DNA of 12,964 nucleotides from an uncultured Desulfovibrio sp. (GCA_900555975.1 USNI01000011.1:1-12964); one strand, 5' to 3'. Counted from the stretch's first letter, positions 7,647 to 12,818 are shown. Numbers and translations are program-made. Notes: generated from the letters alone by a model not told the origin.

Positions 7647-7697
7647 GGACGGGAGGGGTTCTTTCGGCTTCTGCAGGCGTGCCGTCCGCTTTTTTTT
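7647..7697 (+). terminator. Possible intrinsic terminator in the ruvC-ychJ gap
   Basis: GGACGG (7647-7652) and CCGTCC (7682-7687) form a 6-bp stem around a 29-nt loop, followed after 2 nt by eight T (7690-7697). The long loop makes it weaker than the other terminators here. It would end any transcript reading out of ruvC. Confidence 0.4.
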
Positions 7698-7936
7698 GAT
7701 GGAAAAGGCGGGACAAAGGGGAGAGTGCGGCGTCCGGAACGGAAACATGACGCTGCGACGGGCGGAAATATGTTGCGGCAGAGCCTGTTTCAAAGACAGG
7801 ACGGCCTTCTCTGACGGCCGGAAGTTCAAAAATTTTTCAAAGGGGTTTTCTCCGGGGCGATCTCCGGGGACGGACTGTTCAAAAAAAAATACGTTTTTTC
7901 TGCCTGTTCAGGAACCATTATTGATAGATAAAAATA

Positions 7937-7949
7937 TAACATATTGTTT
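7937..7949 (-). promoter_or_regulatory. IHF-like site upstream of the sigma-54 promoter
   Basis: TAACATATTGTTT matches the complement of the IHF core (YAAN4TTGATW) with one mismatch at 7947, inside an AT-rich tract. It is centred about 60 nt before the predicted start, where IHF usually bends DNA at sigma-54 promoters. The consensus is loose, so chance is possible. Confidence 0.3.
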
Positions 7950-7978
7950 TTACTTAATAAAAAATAATCAAATCCATG

Positions 7979-7995
7979 TTGGCACGAAAATTGCA
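7979..7995 (+). promoter_or_regulatory. Sigma-54 (RpoN) promoter
   Basis: TTGGCACG-AAAA-TTGCA matches the -24/-12 consensus YTGGCACG-N4-TTGCW at every defined position. With GC at 7993-7994 as -13/-12, transcription would start near 8006. Such promoters need an ATP-driven enhancer-binding activator bound upstream. The direct and inverted repeats at 7784-7910 lie at a suitable distance, but I cannot name the activator. Confidence 0.85.
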
Positions 7996-8005
7996 TTATC
8001 TTTGG

Positions 8006-8074
8006 TACATTCCTTTGAAATCCCCCATCAACACCTCCTGCCCGTCGGCTTCCCTCTCCGGCGGGCTTTTTTTT
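8006..8074 (+). ncRNA. Putative sigma-54-dependent small RNA with anti-SD motif
   Basis: The RNA is defined by the predicted start of the sigma-54 promoter and the terminator at 8040-8074, giving about 69 nt. There is no ATG and no ribosome site, so it does not look coding. Its 5' half is C-rich and probably single-stranded. It carries CACCTCCT (8032-8039), complementary to AGGAGGTG and identical to the conserved anti-Shine-Dalgarno string at the 3' end of 16S rRNA. Inference: it may bind Shine-Dalgarno sequences, or be the terminated leader of ychJ, whose GGGAGG (8130-8135) can pair with the same motif. No expression data are available here. Confidence 0.55.
8040..8074 (+). terminator. Intrinsic terminator of the sigma-54 transcript
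   Basis: GCCCGTCGG (8040-8048) and CCGGCGGGC (8058-8066) form a 9-bp stem with one T-G pair and a 9-nt loop, directly followed by eight T (8067-8074). Confidence 0.9.
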
Positions 8075-8142
8075 GTTCCGTCGGACTTGTCAACCGGAAG
8101 AAATGCAGGCAAACTGCGCGCAAACCTTTGGGAGGATATATT

Positions 8143-8634
8143 ATGAGTCTTTGTCCCTGTGGCTCCGGTCTCGAACTGGATGCCTGCTGCGGCCAGTATA
8201 TTGAAGGAAAGGCCAAGGCTCCCACTGCCGAAGCCCTCATGCGCGCCCGCTACACCGCCCACTGCCTGGGCCGGTATCAGTTCCTTACCGATACCACGCA
8301 TCCCCAGTTCCGCGAGGACGCCTCCGCAGACGAGATCAAGGAATGGTCGTCGCTCATGACCTGGGAAGGTCTTGACATCATCGAGACCGTGGAAGGCGGC
8401 GAACAGGATTCCACCGGCGAAGTGAAGTTCAGCGCTCATTACAGCGTGCAGAACGTTCCTCAGGAACTGCGCGAGGATGCCTTCTTCCGCAAGGAAGGCG
8501 ACGAGTGGTTCTATGTGGAGGGCAACGTCTACGCCAAGCAGCCCGTGCGTCGCGAGACCCCCAAGATCGGCCGCAATGATCCCTGTCCCTGCGGAAGCGG
8601 CAAGAAGTACAAGAAGTGCTGCATGCCCCGCTAG
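8143..8634 (+). CDS. YchJ-family protein with two SEC-C zinc motifs
   Basis: The 163-residue product has the classic YchJ (UPF0225) layout. An N-terminal SEC-C motif has Cys4, Cys6, Cys15 and Cys16 ([13 protein letters not shown]). A central NTF2-like region (about 28-132) has [11 protein letters not shown] and [16 protein letters not shown]-terminal SEC-C motif has Cys148, Cys150, Cys159 and Cys160 ([15 protein letters not shown]). SEC-C motifs bind zinc, as in SecA; the cellular role of YchJ proteins is not settled. The ATG at 8143 has GGGAGG 7 nt upstream. The frame stays open for about 840 nt upstream, but that part crosses a promoter and terminator and is not protein-like. Transcription probably either reads through the terminator at 8040-8074 or uses a weak promoter near 8087-8115 (TTGTCA-N17-CAAACT). 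Confidence 0.9.
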   Translation: MSLCPCGSGLELDACCGQYIEGKAKAPTAEALMRARYTAHCLGRYQFLTDTTHPQFREDASADEIKEWSSLMTWEGLDIIETVEGGEQDSTGEVKFSAHYSVQNVPQELREDAFFRKEGDEWFYVEGNVYAKQPVRRETPKIGRNDPCPCGSGKKYKKCCMPR

Positions 8635-8658
8635 AAGGGGAGAGCAGAGGAGCCTTTG

Positions 8659-8708
8659 AGCGGACGCTTCGGCAAGGAGCCTTGATGTGCACGGTCGCGG
8701 CGTCCGCT
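8659..8708 (+). repeat. Long inverted repeat after ychJ
   Basis: AGCGGACGC (8659-8667) pairs perfectly with GCGTCCGCT (8700-8708). Inside the 32-nt loop CAAGG/CCTTG (8673-8684) can form a second stem. No T-run follows, so it is not a standard terminator. It may end ychJ by another route, stabilise a 3' end, or be a small structured RNA. Confidence 0.45.
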
Positions 8709-9030
8709 GGGCGTTCCCGGGAAGAGGGGCGACCGGATGCGTGAGAAGGGGCTTCTTCCGGAAGCACCTGCGTATGTCCCCGTCATGGAAACTTGACGGG
8801 ATAAGACTCGGGCGTCGTTTGCGCGGAAAAACACTTGCGTCCCTTCGGAAAAAACTGTACAAGGCTTCTTCGGCGGTTCCCGCGCGCGGACACGATCTCG
8901 GCAATGTCCGAAATGTTTTGCGGTCCGGGCAAAAAGAATTGCCGACGGGGCTTGTCATTTCCCCATATTTGTGGCAGGCTCCCTGAACAGAAGGAACGCC
9001 ATTTCCTTTTTCCTTTTTGTATGTATGTGA

Positions 9031-9052
9031 GTCTGCGCCTCGCAACGCAGAC
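9031..9052 (+). promoter_or_regulatory. Inverted repeat in the dsrC upstream region
   Basis: GTCTGCG (9031-9037) and CGCAGAC (9046-9052) form a perfect 7-bp stem with an 8-nt loop, 26 nt before the dsrC ribosome site and after a pyrimidine-rich run. It could be a leader hairpin controlling message stability or a DNA operator. Confidence 0.4.
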
Positions 9053-9090
9053 AATTTCCCACAGTCCCAACATGTCCAAGGAGGACGCGC

Positions 9091-9408
9091 ATGGCTGAAG
9101 TTTCTTTCCAGGGAAAGACCTTTGAAGTGGACGAAGACGGCTTCCTGCTTCGCTTCGAAGACTGGTGCCCTGAATGGCTGGAATATGTGAAGGAATCCGA
9201 AGGTATTCCTGAACTTACCGCCGATCATCATAAGGTCATTGATTTCCTGCAGGACTACTACAAGAAGAATGGTATCGCCCCCATGGTGCGTATCATGTCC
9301 AAGAACACCGGCTACAAGCTGAAGGAAATCTACGAACTGTTCCCCTCCGGCCCCGGCAAGGGCGCCTGCAAGATGGCTGGTCTGCCCAAGCCCACCGGCT
9401 GCGTGTAA
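9091..9408 (+). CDS. dsrC: DsrC, sulfur-carrier subunit/partner of dissimilatory sulfite reductase
   Basis: The 105-residue product matches the well-known Desulfovibrio DsrC closely. It has the FEVDEDGFLLRFEDWCPEWL segment, the helix-turn-helix-like middle (DFLQDYYKKNGIAPMVRIMS) and the flexible C-terminal arm. Both arm cysteines are present, Cys93 (GACKMAG) and the penultimate Cys104, with the diagnostic ten residues between them. This marks true DsrC and not a TusE or single-Cys relative. In sulfate and sulfite reducers DsrC carries the sulfur of sulfite reduction as a trisulfide, which is handed to the membrane DsrMKJOP complex. Acts in the cytoplasm. AAGGAGG 6 nt before the ATG predicts strong translation. 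It stands alone between a long leader region and a strong terminator; no dsrAB is in the window. Confidence 0.96.
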   Translation: MAEVSFQGKTFEVDEDGFLLRFEDWCPEWLEYVKESEGIPELTADHHKVIDFLQDYYKKNGIAPMVRIMSKNTGYKLKEIYELFPSGPGKGACKMAGLPKPTGCV

Positions 9409-9428
9409 GCCGTTTCGTGCAAGCGCAG

Positions 9429-9442
9429 GTCGTCTAGACGAC
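9429..9442. repeat. 14-bp perfect palindrome after dsrC
   Basis: GTCGTCTAGACGAC is a perfect palindrome 20 nt after the dsrC stop and 6 nt before the terminator stem. The lack of a loop favours a DNA-binding dyad over an RNA hairpin. Confidence 0.5.
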
Positions 9443-9448
9443 GTTTAG

Positions 9449-9480
9449 AAAGGCGAAAGAGTTTTCTCTTTCGCCTTTTT
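9449..9480 (+). terminator. Intrinsic terminator of dsrC
   Basis: AAAGGCGAAAGA (9449-9460) pairs with TCTTTCGCCTTT (9467-9478) in a 12-bp stem with loop GTTTTC; the T-run is 9476-9480. Confidence 0.93.
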
Positions 9481-9488
9481 CTACTTGC

Positions 9489-9517
9489 CTGTCAGAAGGC
9501 CCTTTGATAGATATAAA
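9489..9517 (+). promoter_or_regulatory. Candidate promoter of the VWA-OmpA gene
   Basis: CTGTCA (9489-9494, 4/6), a 17-nt spacer and TATAAA (9512-9517, 5/6) predict a start near 9524 and a leader of about 39 nt. It lies directly after the dsrC terminator, which fits an independent transcript. Confidence 0.5.
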
Positions 9518-9562
9518 AGCATCCGAGTTTGCCATAACATTTTTAAGTTGATGGAGGATTCC

Positions 9563-10561
9563 ATGAAAATGTTTCGTAATGCGCTGGTTGCGGCGGCTCT
9601 GGTAATGGGGATTGCCTCTGCTGCTCAGGCCGCCGATCTCGTCCGCAAGGTCGACAGTTTCGACCTGCTGGCCGATCAGTCCGGTTCCATGATGATGCAG
9701 GCTCCCGACCTCAAGATGACCAAGGCCGCTGCCGCCAAGCAGGTTCTCGCTGCTGTGAACGAAGCCATTCCGAATCTCGGATACAAGGCTTCCATGCATA
9801 CCATCGCTCCTGCAGGCAAGGTCGTCGAATACGGCGACTGGGACCGCTCCGCCATGAATGACGGTATCGCTTCCCTGAAGAGCGAAGGCACCGTCTTCGG
9901 ACACATGACCCCCATGGGTGACGGCTTTGCCGCCAACTCCGGTGATTATGCGACCATGGCCCGTCCTACCGCCGTCGTTCTCGCTTCCGATGGCGCGAAC
10001 AACACCGGCATTGATCCTGTTGCCGAAGCCGCTGCCATCTATCAGGCGCAGCCCGGCATCTGCTTCCATGTCATTTCCTTTGCCGACACTCCTGAAGGTC
10101 AGGCCGTGCTCGACAAGATCGCCGCTCTGAATTCCTGCTCCGTGTCCGTGAAGGGTGCCGACCTCATGGCCGACGAAAACGCCCTGAATCAGTTCGTTGC
10201 CGATGTGTTCTACACCACCGGCCCCACCGAGGAAGCCCTCGTGCTCCACGGCGTGAACTTTGCTTTCGATTCCTATGCCCTTGACGACAAGGCCCAGGGC
10301 ATCCTTGACGAAGCTGCCGCCGTTCTCAGGGAAAAGAACGTGCACGTCACCCTCGAAGGCTGGACCGACTCCATCGGCACCGACGCCTACAACAAGGTAC
10401 TGTCTCAGAATCGCGCCAACGCTGTTAAGAACTATCTCGTGCAGCAGGGCGTTCCCGCTTCCCAGCTGACCGCCGTCGGCATGGGCAAGTCCTTCAAGTA
10501 TGACAACGCCACGGAAGAAGGCCGCTACCTGAACCGTCGCGTGGAACTGCTTTTCAACTGA
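9563..10561 (+). CDS. Secreted VWA-OmpA fusion protein, peptidoglycan-binding
   Basis: The 332-residue product starts with a Sec signal peptide (MKMFRN basic end, hydrophobic core, AQA cleavage after residue 23). A von Willebrand A domain spans about 33-215 with a full metal-ion site: DQSGS (Asp38, Ser40, Ser42), HMTPMGDG (Thr116) and LASDG (Asp143). Cys167 and Cys192 could form a disulfide. An OmpA-like domain (about 228-332) has FAFDSYALDD, LEGWTDSIGTDAYN and LSQNRANAVKNYL. Asp269 and Arg284 are at the positions that grip diaminopimelate in the OmpA family. The ending NRRVELLFN is typical. It is likely a periplasmic or outer-membrane-associated, wall-anchored adhesion or scaffold protein; the VWA ligand is unknown. 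The ATG at 9563 follows GGAGG at 9553-9557. The frame continues upstream but lacks a better start. Confidence 0.88.
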   Translation: MKMFRNALVAAALVMGIASAAQAADLVRKVDSFDLLADQSGSMMMQAPDLKMTKAAAAKQVLAAVNEAIPNLGYKASMHTIAPAGKVVEYGDWDRSAMNDGIASLKSEGTVFGHMTPMGDGFAANSGDYATMARPTAVVLASDGANNTGIDPVAEAAAIYQAQPGICFHVISFADTPEGQAVLDKIAALNSCSVSVKGADLMADENALNQFVADVFYTTGPTEEALVLHGVNFAFDSYALDDKAQGILDEAAAVLREKNVHVTLEGWTDSIGTDAYNKVLSQNRANAVKNYLVQQGVPASQLTAVGMGKSFKYDNATEEGRYLNRRVELLFN

Positions 10562-10582
10562 TATCCGAATCAATAATTAGGA

Positions 10583-10614
10583 AGAGAGGCCCGGCGGCGT
10601 CGCCGGGCCTCTCT
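10583..10614 (+). repeat. Very stable hairpin between the VWA-OmpA gene and the next gene
   Basis: AGAGAGGCCCGGCG (10583-10596) pairs perfectly with CGCCGGGCCTCTCT (10601-10614): 14 bp with a GCGT loop. No T-run follows (CGATACC), so it is not a canonical terminator. It could protect the upstream message or lower expression of the downstream gene. Confidence 0.75.
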
Positions 10615-10633
10615 CGATACCGGAGTCTCATTG

Positions 10634-11050
10634 ATGTTTCGCAATTGTTGGATGGGCATGGTCTTCTGCGGTCTTCTTCTTGCTGCACCCTGCAGCTCCT
10701 ACGCCGTGAATGAATCCAAGATCAAGGCTGATCTGGATACTTTCGCCCATCAGTATGTCAGCAAGGCCAACAAGCGCATGACCGTCAATCGTGCGCGTCC
10801 GCAGATCGTCAAGCGCGGTTCCAAGTACGTCGCGACCTTTACGGAAATTGATCTGCAGAGCGTCAGCGCTCAGATGCGCAAGAGCAACAGCAAGCATTTT
10901 GATTACGTGGCCACCCTTTGCTACGAGGAACTCACGTTCGAAAGCGAAGGCAAGACCCGTAACGAAGCCGCCAACGGCAAGTTCCGCTGCGTGAAGGTAC
11001 GCAAGCTTACCGAACTTCCCCGCTATGTGAAGGGAAAGTGGGAGAACTGA
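10634..11050 (+). CDS. Small basic secreted protein of unknown function
   Basis: I do not recognise the family with certainty. The 138-residue product has a signal-like start (MFRNCWMGMV, hydrophobic run 7-18, SYA cleavage near residue 24). There is a Cys at 20, but Pro precedes it, which argues against a lipobox. The mature part of about 114 residues is Lys/Arg-rich. It has an N-terminal helix (ESKIKADLDTFAHQYVSKAN), then alternating strand-like segments, and two cysteines (96 and 119) that could pair in the periplasm. It ends in a TELPRYVKGKWEN segment. The ATG at 10634 has GGAG at 10622-10625; a TTG at 10631 is a less likely start. It follows the VWA-OmpA gene by 72 nt in the same direction and is closed by a strong terminator. 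A shared transcript and an envelope role are inferences. Confidence 0.75.
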   Translation: MFRNCWMGMVFCGLLLAAPCSSYAVNESKIKADLDTFAHQYVSKANKRMTVNRARPQIVKRGSKYVATFTEIDLQSVSAQMRKSNSKHFDYVATLCYEELTFESEGKTRNEAANGKFRCVKVRKLTELPRYVKGKWEN

Positions 11051-11064
11051 TCCTTCCCTCCGGA

Positions 11065-11094
11065 AAAAAGCCCCCGTTTCCACGGGGGCTTTTT
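11065..11094 (+). terminator. Intrinsic terminator after the small secreted gene
   Basis: AAAAAGCCCCCG (11065-11076) pairs with CGGGGGCTTTTT (11083-11094) in a 12-bp stem with loop TTTCCA. The A-run upstream means it could also work on the minus strand. Confidence 0.93.
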
Positions 11095-11553
11095 GTGTTT
11101 AATGGCGCAGAAAGGCGGCACGGACGGCGCATCTTTCCGTCTGACGGACGGACCGGGGAGGGAAGCGGCGAAGACCGGCACGAGGAGTGAGAAGCGCTTT
11201 CCGGCATGGGCGTTTGCATGGAGCACATCGTGCCTTAAGTCTCCGGCCTTTTTTCTGTCGCCCTGCAGCCTCGTGTTTCGCCCTGGCTGGAGAAGACGGG
11301 CAGAGAGGCTTTTTCCGGATGACTGCCGGCGACGTCGATTTGCATGAAGCTCCGGGGCCGGCTTCAGGGGGGAGGAGAGCAGAAAATCCTGATGGCCCAT
11401 GTCCCGGAGATCGGTGAACAGCGGCTTCCGTGGTCATGGGAAGGCAGGCTTTTCTTCTTGCCGTGCCTGTCGGGAAGGAGGTCTTCCGAAGCGGCGGATC
11501 GTGGGATGCAGGCGTTCCGGACGCAGCGACCTGCGACAAGGCCTTGCAGGGCG

Positions 11554-11578
11554 CAGGCGTTTTCCGAAAGGACGCCTG
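11554..11578. repeat. Inverted repeat in the gap before terC
   Basis: CAGGCGT (11554-11560) and ACGCCTG (11572-11578) form a perfect 7-bp stem with an 11-nt loop. No T-run is on either side. Confidence 0.4.
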
Positions 11579-11609
11579 AGCGGGGAAGAAGGCTCGTCTT
11601 CGGCATCGT

Positions 11610-11644
11610 CTTCGGCATGCTGCCGCGCGGTGGCGGCATCGAAG
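11610..11644. repeat. Long imperfect hairpin in the gap before terC
   Basis: CTTCG plus ATGCTGCC (11610-11614, 11617-11624) pairs with GGCGGCAT plus CGAAG (11632-11644): 13 bp with a 2-nt bulge and one T-G pair. No T-run follows. Confidence 0.45.
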
Positions 11645-11681
11645 GGAAAGCTCGCACGCTGCCGCGTGGCAGGCGGAGAAC

Positions 11682-11718
11682 AAAAGAAAAAGGGCGGCGC
11701 ACGGGGGGAGCGCCGCCC
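11682..11718 (-). terminator. Intrinsic terminator of the terC-family gene
   Basis: Read on the minus strand, GGGCGGCGC and GCGCCGCCC (plus 11710-11718 and 11692-11700) form a perfect 9-bp stem with a 9-nt loop. TTTTTCTTTTG (plus 11681-11691) follows. It starts 25 nt after the stop codon. Confidence 0.92.
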
Positions 11719-11743
11719 TGACGATGTCTCAGACCGTCCGGAC

Positions 11744-12760
11744 TCAGGCTTTCTTTTCCGGCAGGAAGGAGGCGAGAATGCCGAGGGCGAGGAAGCCGAC
11801 GACCACGCTCAGGGAGACCATGGCGGGCAGGTGGATCACGCCGGCCACGTCAAGCAGCATCTTGGCGCCGATGAAGGCCAGAATGGCGATGACGGACTTT
11901 TCCAGATGGCGCAGGTAACGCTTGGCGGCGGCGAGCAGGAAGAACATGGACCGCAGGCCGAGGATGGCGAAGATGTTGCTCGTGTACACGATGAAGGGAT
12001 CGGGCGTGATGGCGAGAACGGCGGGCACGGAGTCGAAGGCGAACATGATGTCGGAGATTTCGATGACCATGAGGCAGAGGAACAGAGGCGTGGCGCGCCA
12101 GATGATCTTGCCCACGGGCTTTTCCGCCAGCGTGACGGTGCTGCCTTCCACGTGCTTTTTGGGAGCTTCCACGGCGTGACCGTTGGCGTCGGTGCGGACG
12201 AAGAAGTCGTGTCCGTGCAGGTGGGGGTAGACGGGAATGAACTTCTGCGTCCAGCGCACGGCCCAGTGCTGGGAGTAGTCGATGTCCTCATCGTGATCCT
12301 TGCCGAGGGCCTGGAACATCTTCCAGGCCGTCCAGAGAACGAAGACGCCGAAGCCGGCCAGGGCGTAGGGTCCGAAGAGCTTGATGAGGGAGCTGCCCGC
12401 GGCCACGAAGAGAAGACGCATGACCACGGCGCCGAGAATGCCGTAGAAGAGCACGCGGTGCTGATAGGCGTCCTTGATGCCGAAGGAGGTGAAGATCGCC
12501 ATCATGACGAAGAGGTTGTCGACGGAGAGGGATTCCTCAAGCAGATAGCCGGCAATGAAGAGCTGCATCTGCGCGGGGCCTTCATTCCAGCCGATGTAGC
12601 CGGCGAAGGCGAAGGCGAGGGAAATCCAGATGGCCGACCAGATGGCGGCATTGCGGGCGGTGACGGGCTTGTCGTCGTTATGGGACCGAAGGTCTATCCA
12701 CATGCAGACGATGATCACCAGTGAGAAGACGCCCACTTCCACAAGAGAGTGTCCGAACAT
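11744..12760 (-). CDS. TerC/Alx-family membrane protein, probable manganese exporter
   Basis: Integral membrane protein of 338 residues, close to Alx length. Hydrophobic segments lie near 6-21, 38-57, 66-92, 104-121, 132-147, 224-245, 255-278, 289-307 and 313-333. The two acidic family motifs are ESLSVDNLFV (76-85, Asp81) and EISDIMFAFDSVPA (234-247, Asp237 and Asp243), placed symmetrically in the two halves and likely to bind the metal ion. A soluble loop (about 150-218) contains PHLHGHDFF and several His/Asp residues. The start at 12760 follows GGAGG (plus 12770-12774); a frame 20 residues longer crosses this ribosome site and is rejected. The gene sits behind a yybP-ykoY riboswitch, which points strongly to Mn2+ efflux; older tellurite-resistance naming is less informative. 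Confidence 0.93.
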   Translation of the reverse strand: MFGHSLVEVGVFSLVIIVCMWIDLRSHNDDKPVTARNAAIWSAIWISLAFAFAGYIGWNEGPAQMQLFIAGYLLEESLSVDNLFVMMAIFTSFGIKDAYQHRVLFYGILGAVVMRLLFVAAGSSLIKLFGPYALAGFGVFVLWTAWKMFQALGKDHDEDIDYSQHWAVRWTQKFIPVYPHLHGHDFFVRTDANGHAVEAPKKHVEGSTVTLAEKPVGKIIWRATPLFLCLMVIEISDIMFAFDSVPAVLAITPDPFIVYTSNIFAILGLRSMFFLLAAAKRYLRHLEKSVIAILAFIGAKMLLDVAGVIHLPAMVSLSVVVGFLALGILASFLPEKKA

Positions 12761-12789
12761 ATTGTGTATCCTCCAGAGTTTTCCGTTCT

Positions 12790-12818
12790 GCCGGAAGAAA
12801 CAGAAAAGACCTTCCGGC
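12790..12818 (-). promoter_or_regulatory. Alternative (anti-terminator-like) hairpin in the riboswitch leader
   Basis: On the minus strand GCCGGAAG and CTTCCGGC (plus 12811-12818 and 12790-12797) form a perfect 8-bp stem. It uses the 3' arm of the terminator stem (plus 12808-12822), so the two folds exclude each other. Confidence 0.55.

Larger units (their letters stand above)
7226..7978. other. Gene-free stretch rich in AT palindromes and repeats
   Basis: No frame on either strand reads like a protein. The open frames here are Arg/Ser/Cys-rich and have no recognisable motif or ribosome site. The stretch holds several hairpins: GGCTTC/GAAGCC at 7291-7311, CCGGA/TCCGG at 7603-7622 and CCTGT/ACAGG at 7784-7800. 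It also has three copies of AAAATTTTT (7569, 7635 and 7829). TCTCCGGGG occurs twice with a 12-nt period (7849, 7861), and GACGGCC twice with a 13-nt period (7800, 7813). The last 80 nt before the sigma-54 promoter are strongly AT-rich. Confidence 0.7.
8635..9090. other. Gene-free stretch before dsrC with several inverted repeats
   Basis: No credible coding frame was found. Besides the two hairpins listed separately, CCCGTCA/TGACGGG (8779-8785 with 8794-8800) is a perfect 7-bp inverted repeat. AGGAGCCTT occurs twice (8648-8656, 8675-8683). A good -35-like TTGTCA is at 8952-8957 but lacks a good -10, so I do not place the dsrC promoter firmly. Confidence 0.6.
11095..11681. other. Gene-free, GC-rich, hairpin-rich stretch
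   Basis: No frame on either strand reads like a protein; open frames are dominated by Arg, Cys, Ala and Pro with no motif. The base composition is as GC-rich as the coding parts, unlike the AT-rich gap before ychJ, so a decayed gene is possible but none can be named. Hairpins cluster at 11554-11644. CTTCGGCAT is repeated at 11598 and 11610, and GCAGGCGTT at 11510 and 11553. Confidence 0.6.

Noticed and set aside
7849..7869. TCTCCGGGG tandem copies as the start of a CRISPR-like or satellite array
   Set aside because: Only two copies are present and the 3-nt gap is too short for a spacer; it is kept only as a possible activator site.
8011..8074. A leader peptide in the short sigma-54 transcript
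   Set aside because: No ATG or GTG with a ribosome site exists between the predicted start and the terminator; only a TTG without upstream purines is available.
7300..8142. A 281-codon N-terminal extension in frame with the YchJ protein
   Set aside because: It crosses an exact sigma-54 promoter and a strong terminator, is low-complexity and Arg/Cys/Phe-rich, lacks a ribosome site at its ATG, and YchJ proteins normally start at the MSLCPCGSG motif.
7996..9231. 411-codon open frame on the minus strand over ychJ
   Set aside because: It is antisense to ychJ and the start of dsrC, shows no domain, and its length reflects the GC-rich codon bias of the opposite strand.
9434..10573. 379-codon minus-strand open frame opposite the VWA-OmpA gene
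   Set aside because: The plus strand has a signal peptide, MIDAS motif and OmpA signature; the minus frame is a Gly/His-rich shadow.
10583..10614. Calling the 14-bp hairpin a Rho-independent terminator
   Set aside because: No T-run follows; the next bases are CGATACC and the ribosome site of the next gene.
11099..11683. 194-codon minus-strand open frame in the gap before terC
   Set aside because: It is Arg/Cys/Ala/Pro-rich with no motif and no ribosome site, and it would start at the far side of the terC terminator.
11399..12724. 441-codon plus-strand open frame rich in Glu, Gly, His and Asp
   Set aside because: It is the antisense shadow of the TerC-family gene, whose motifs, ribosome site, riboswitch and terminator all support the minus strand.
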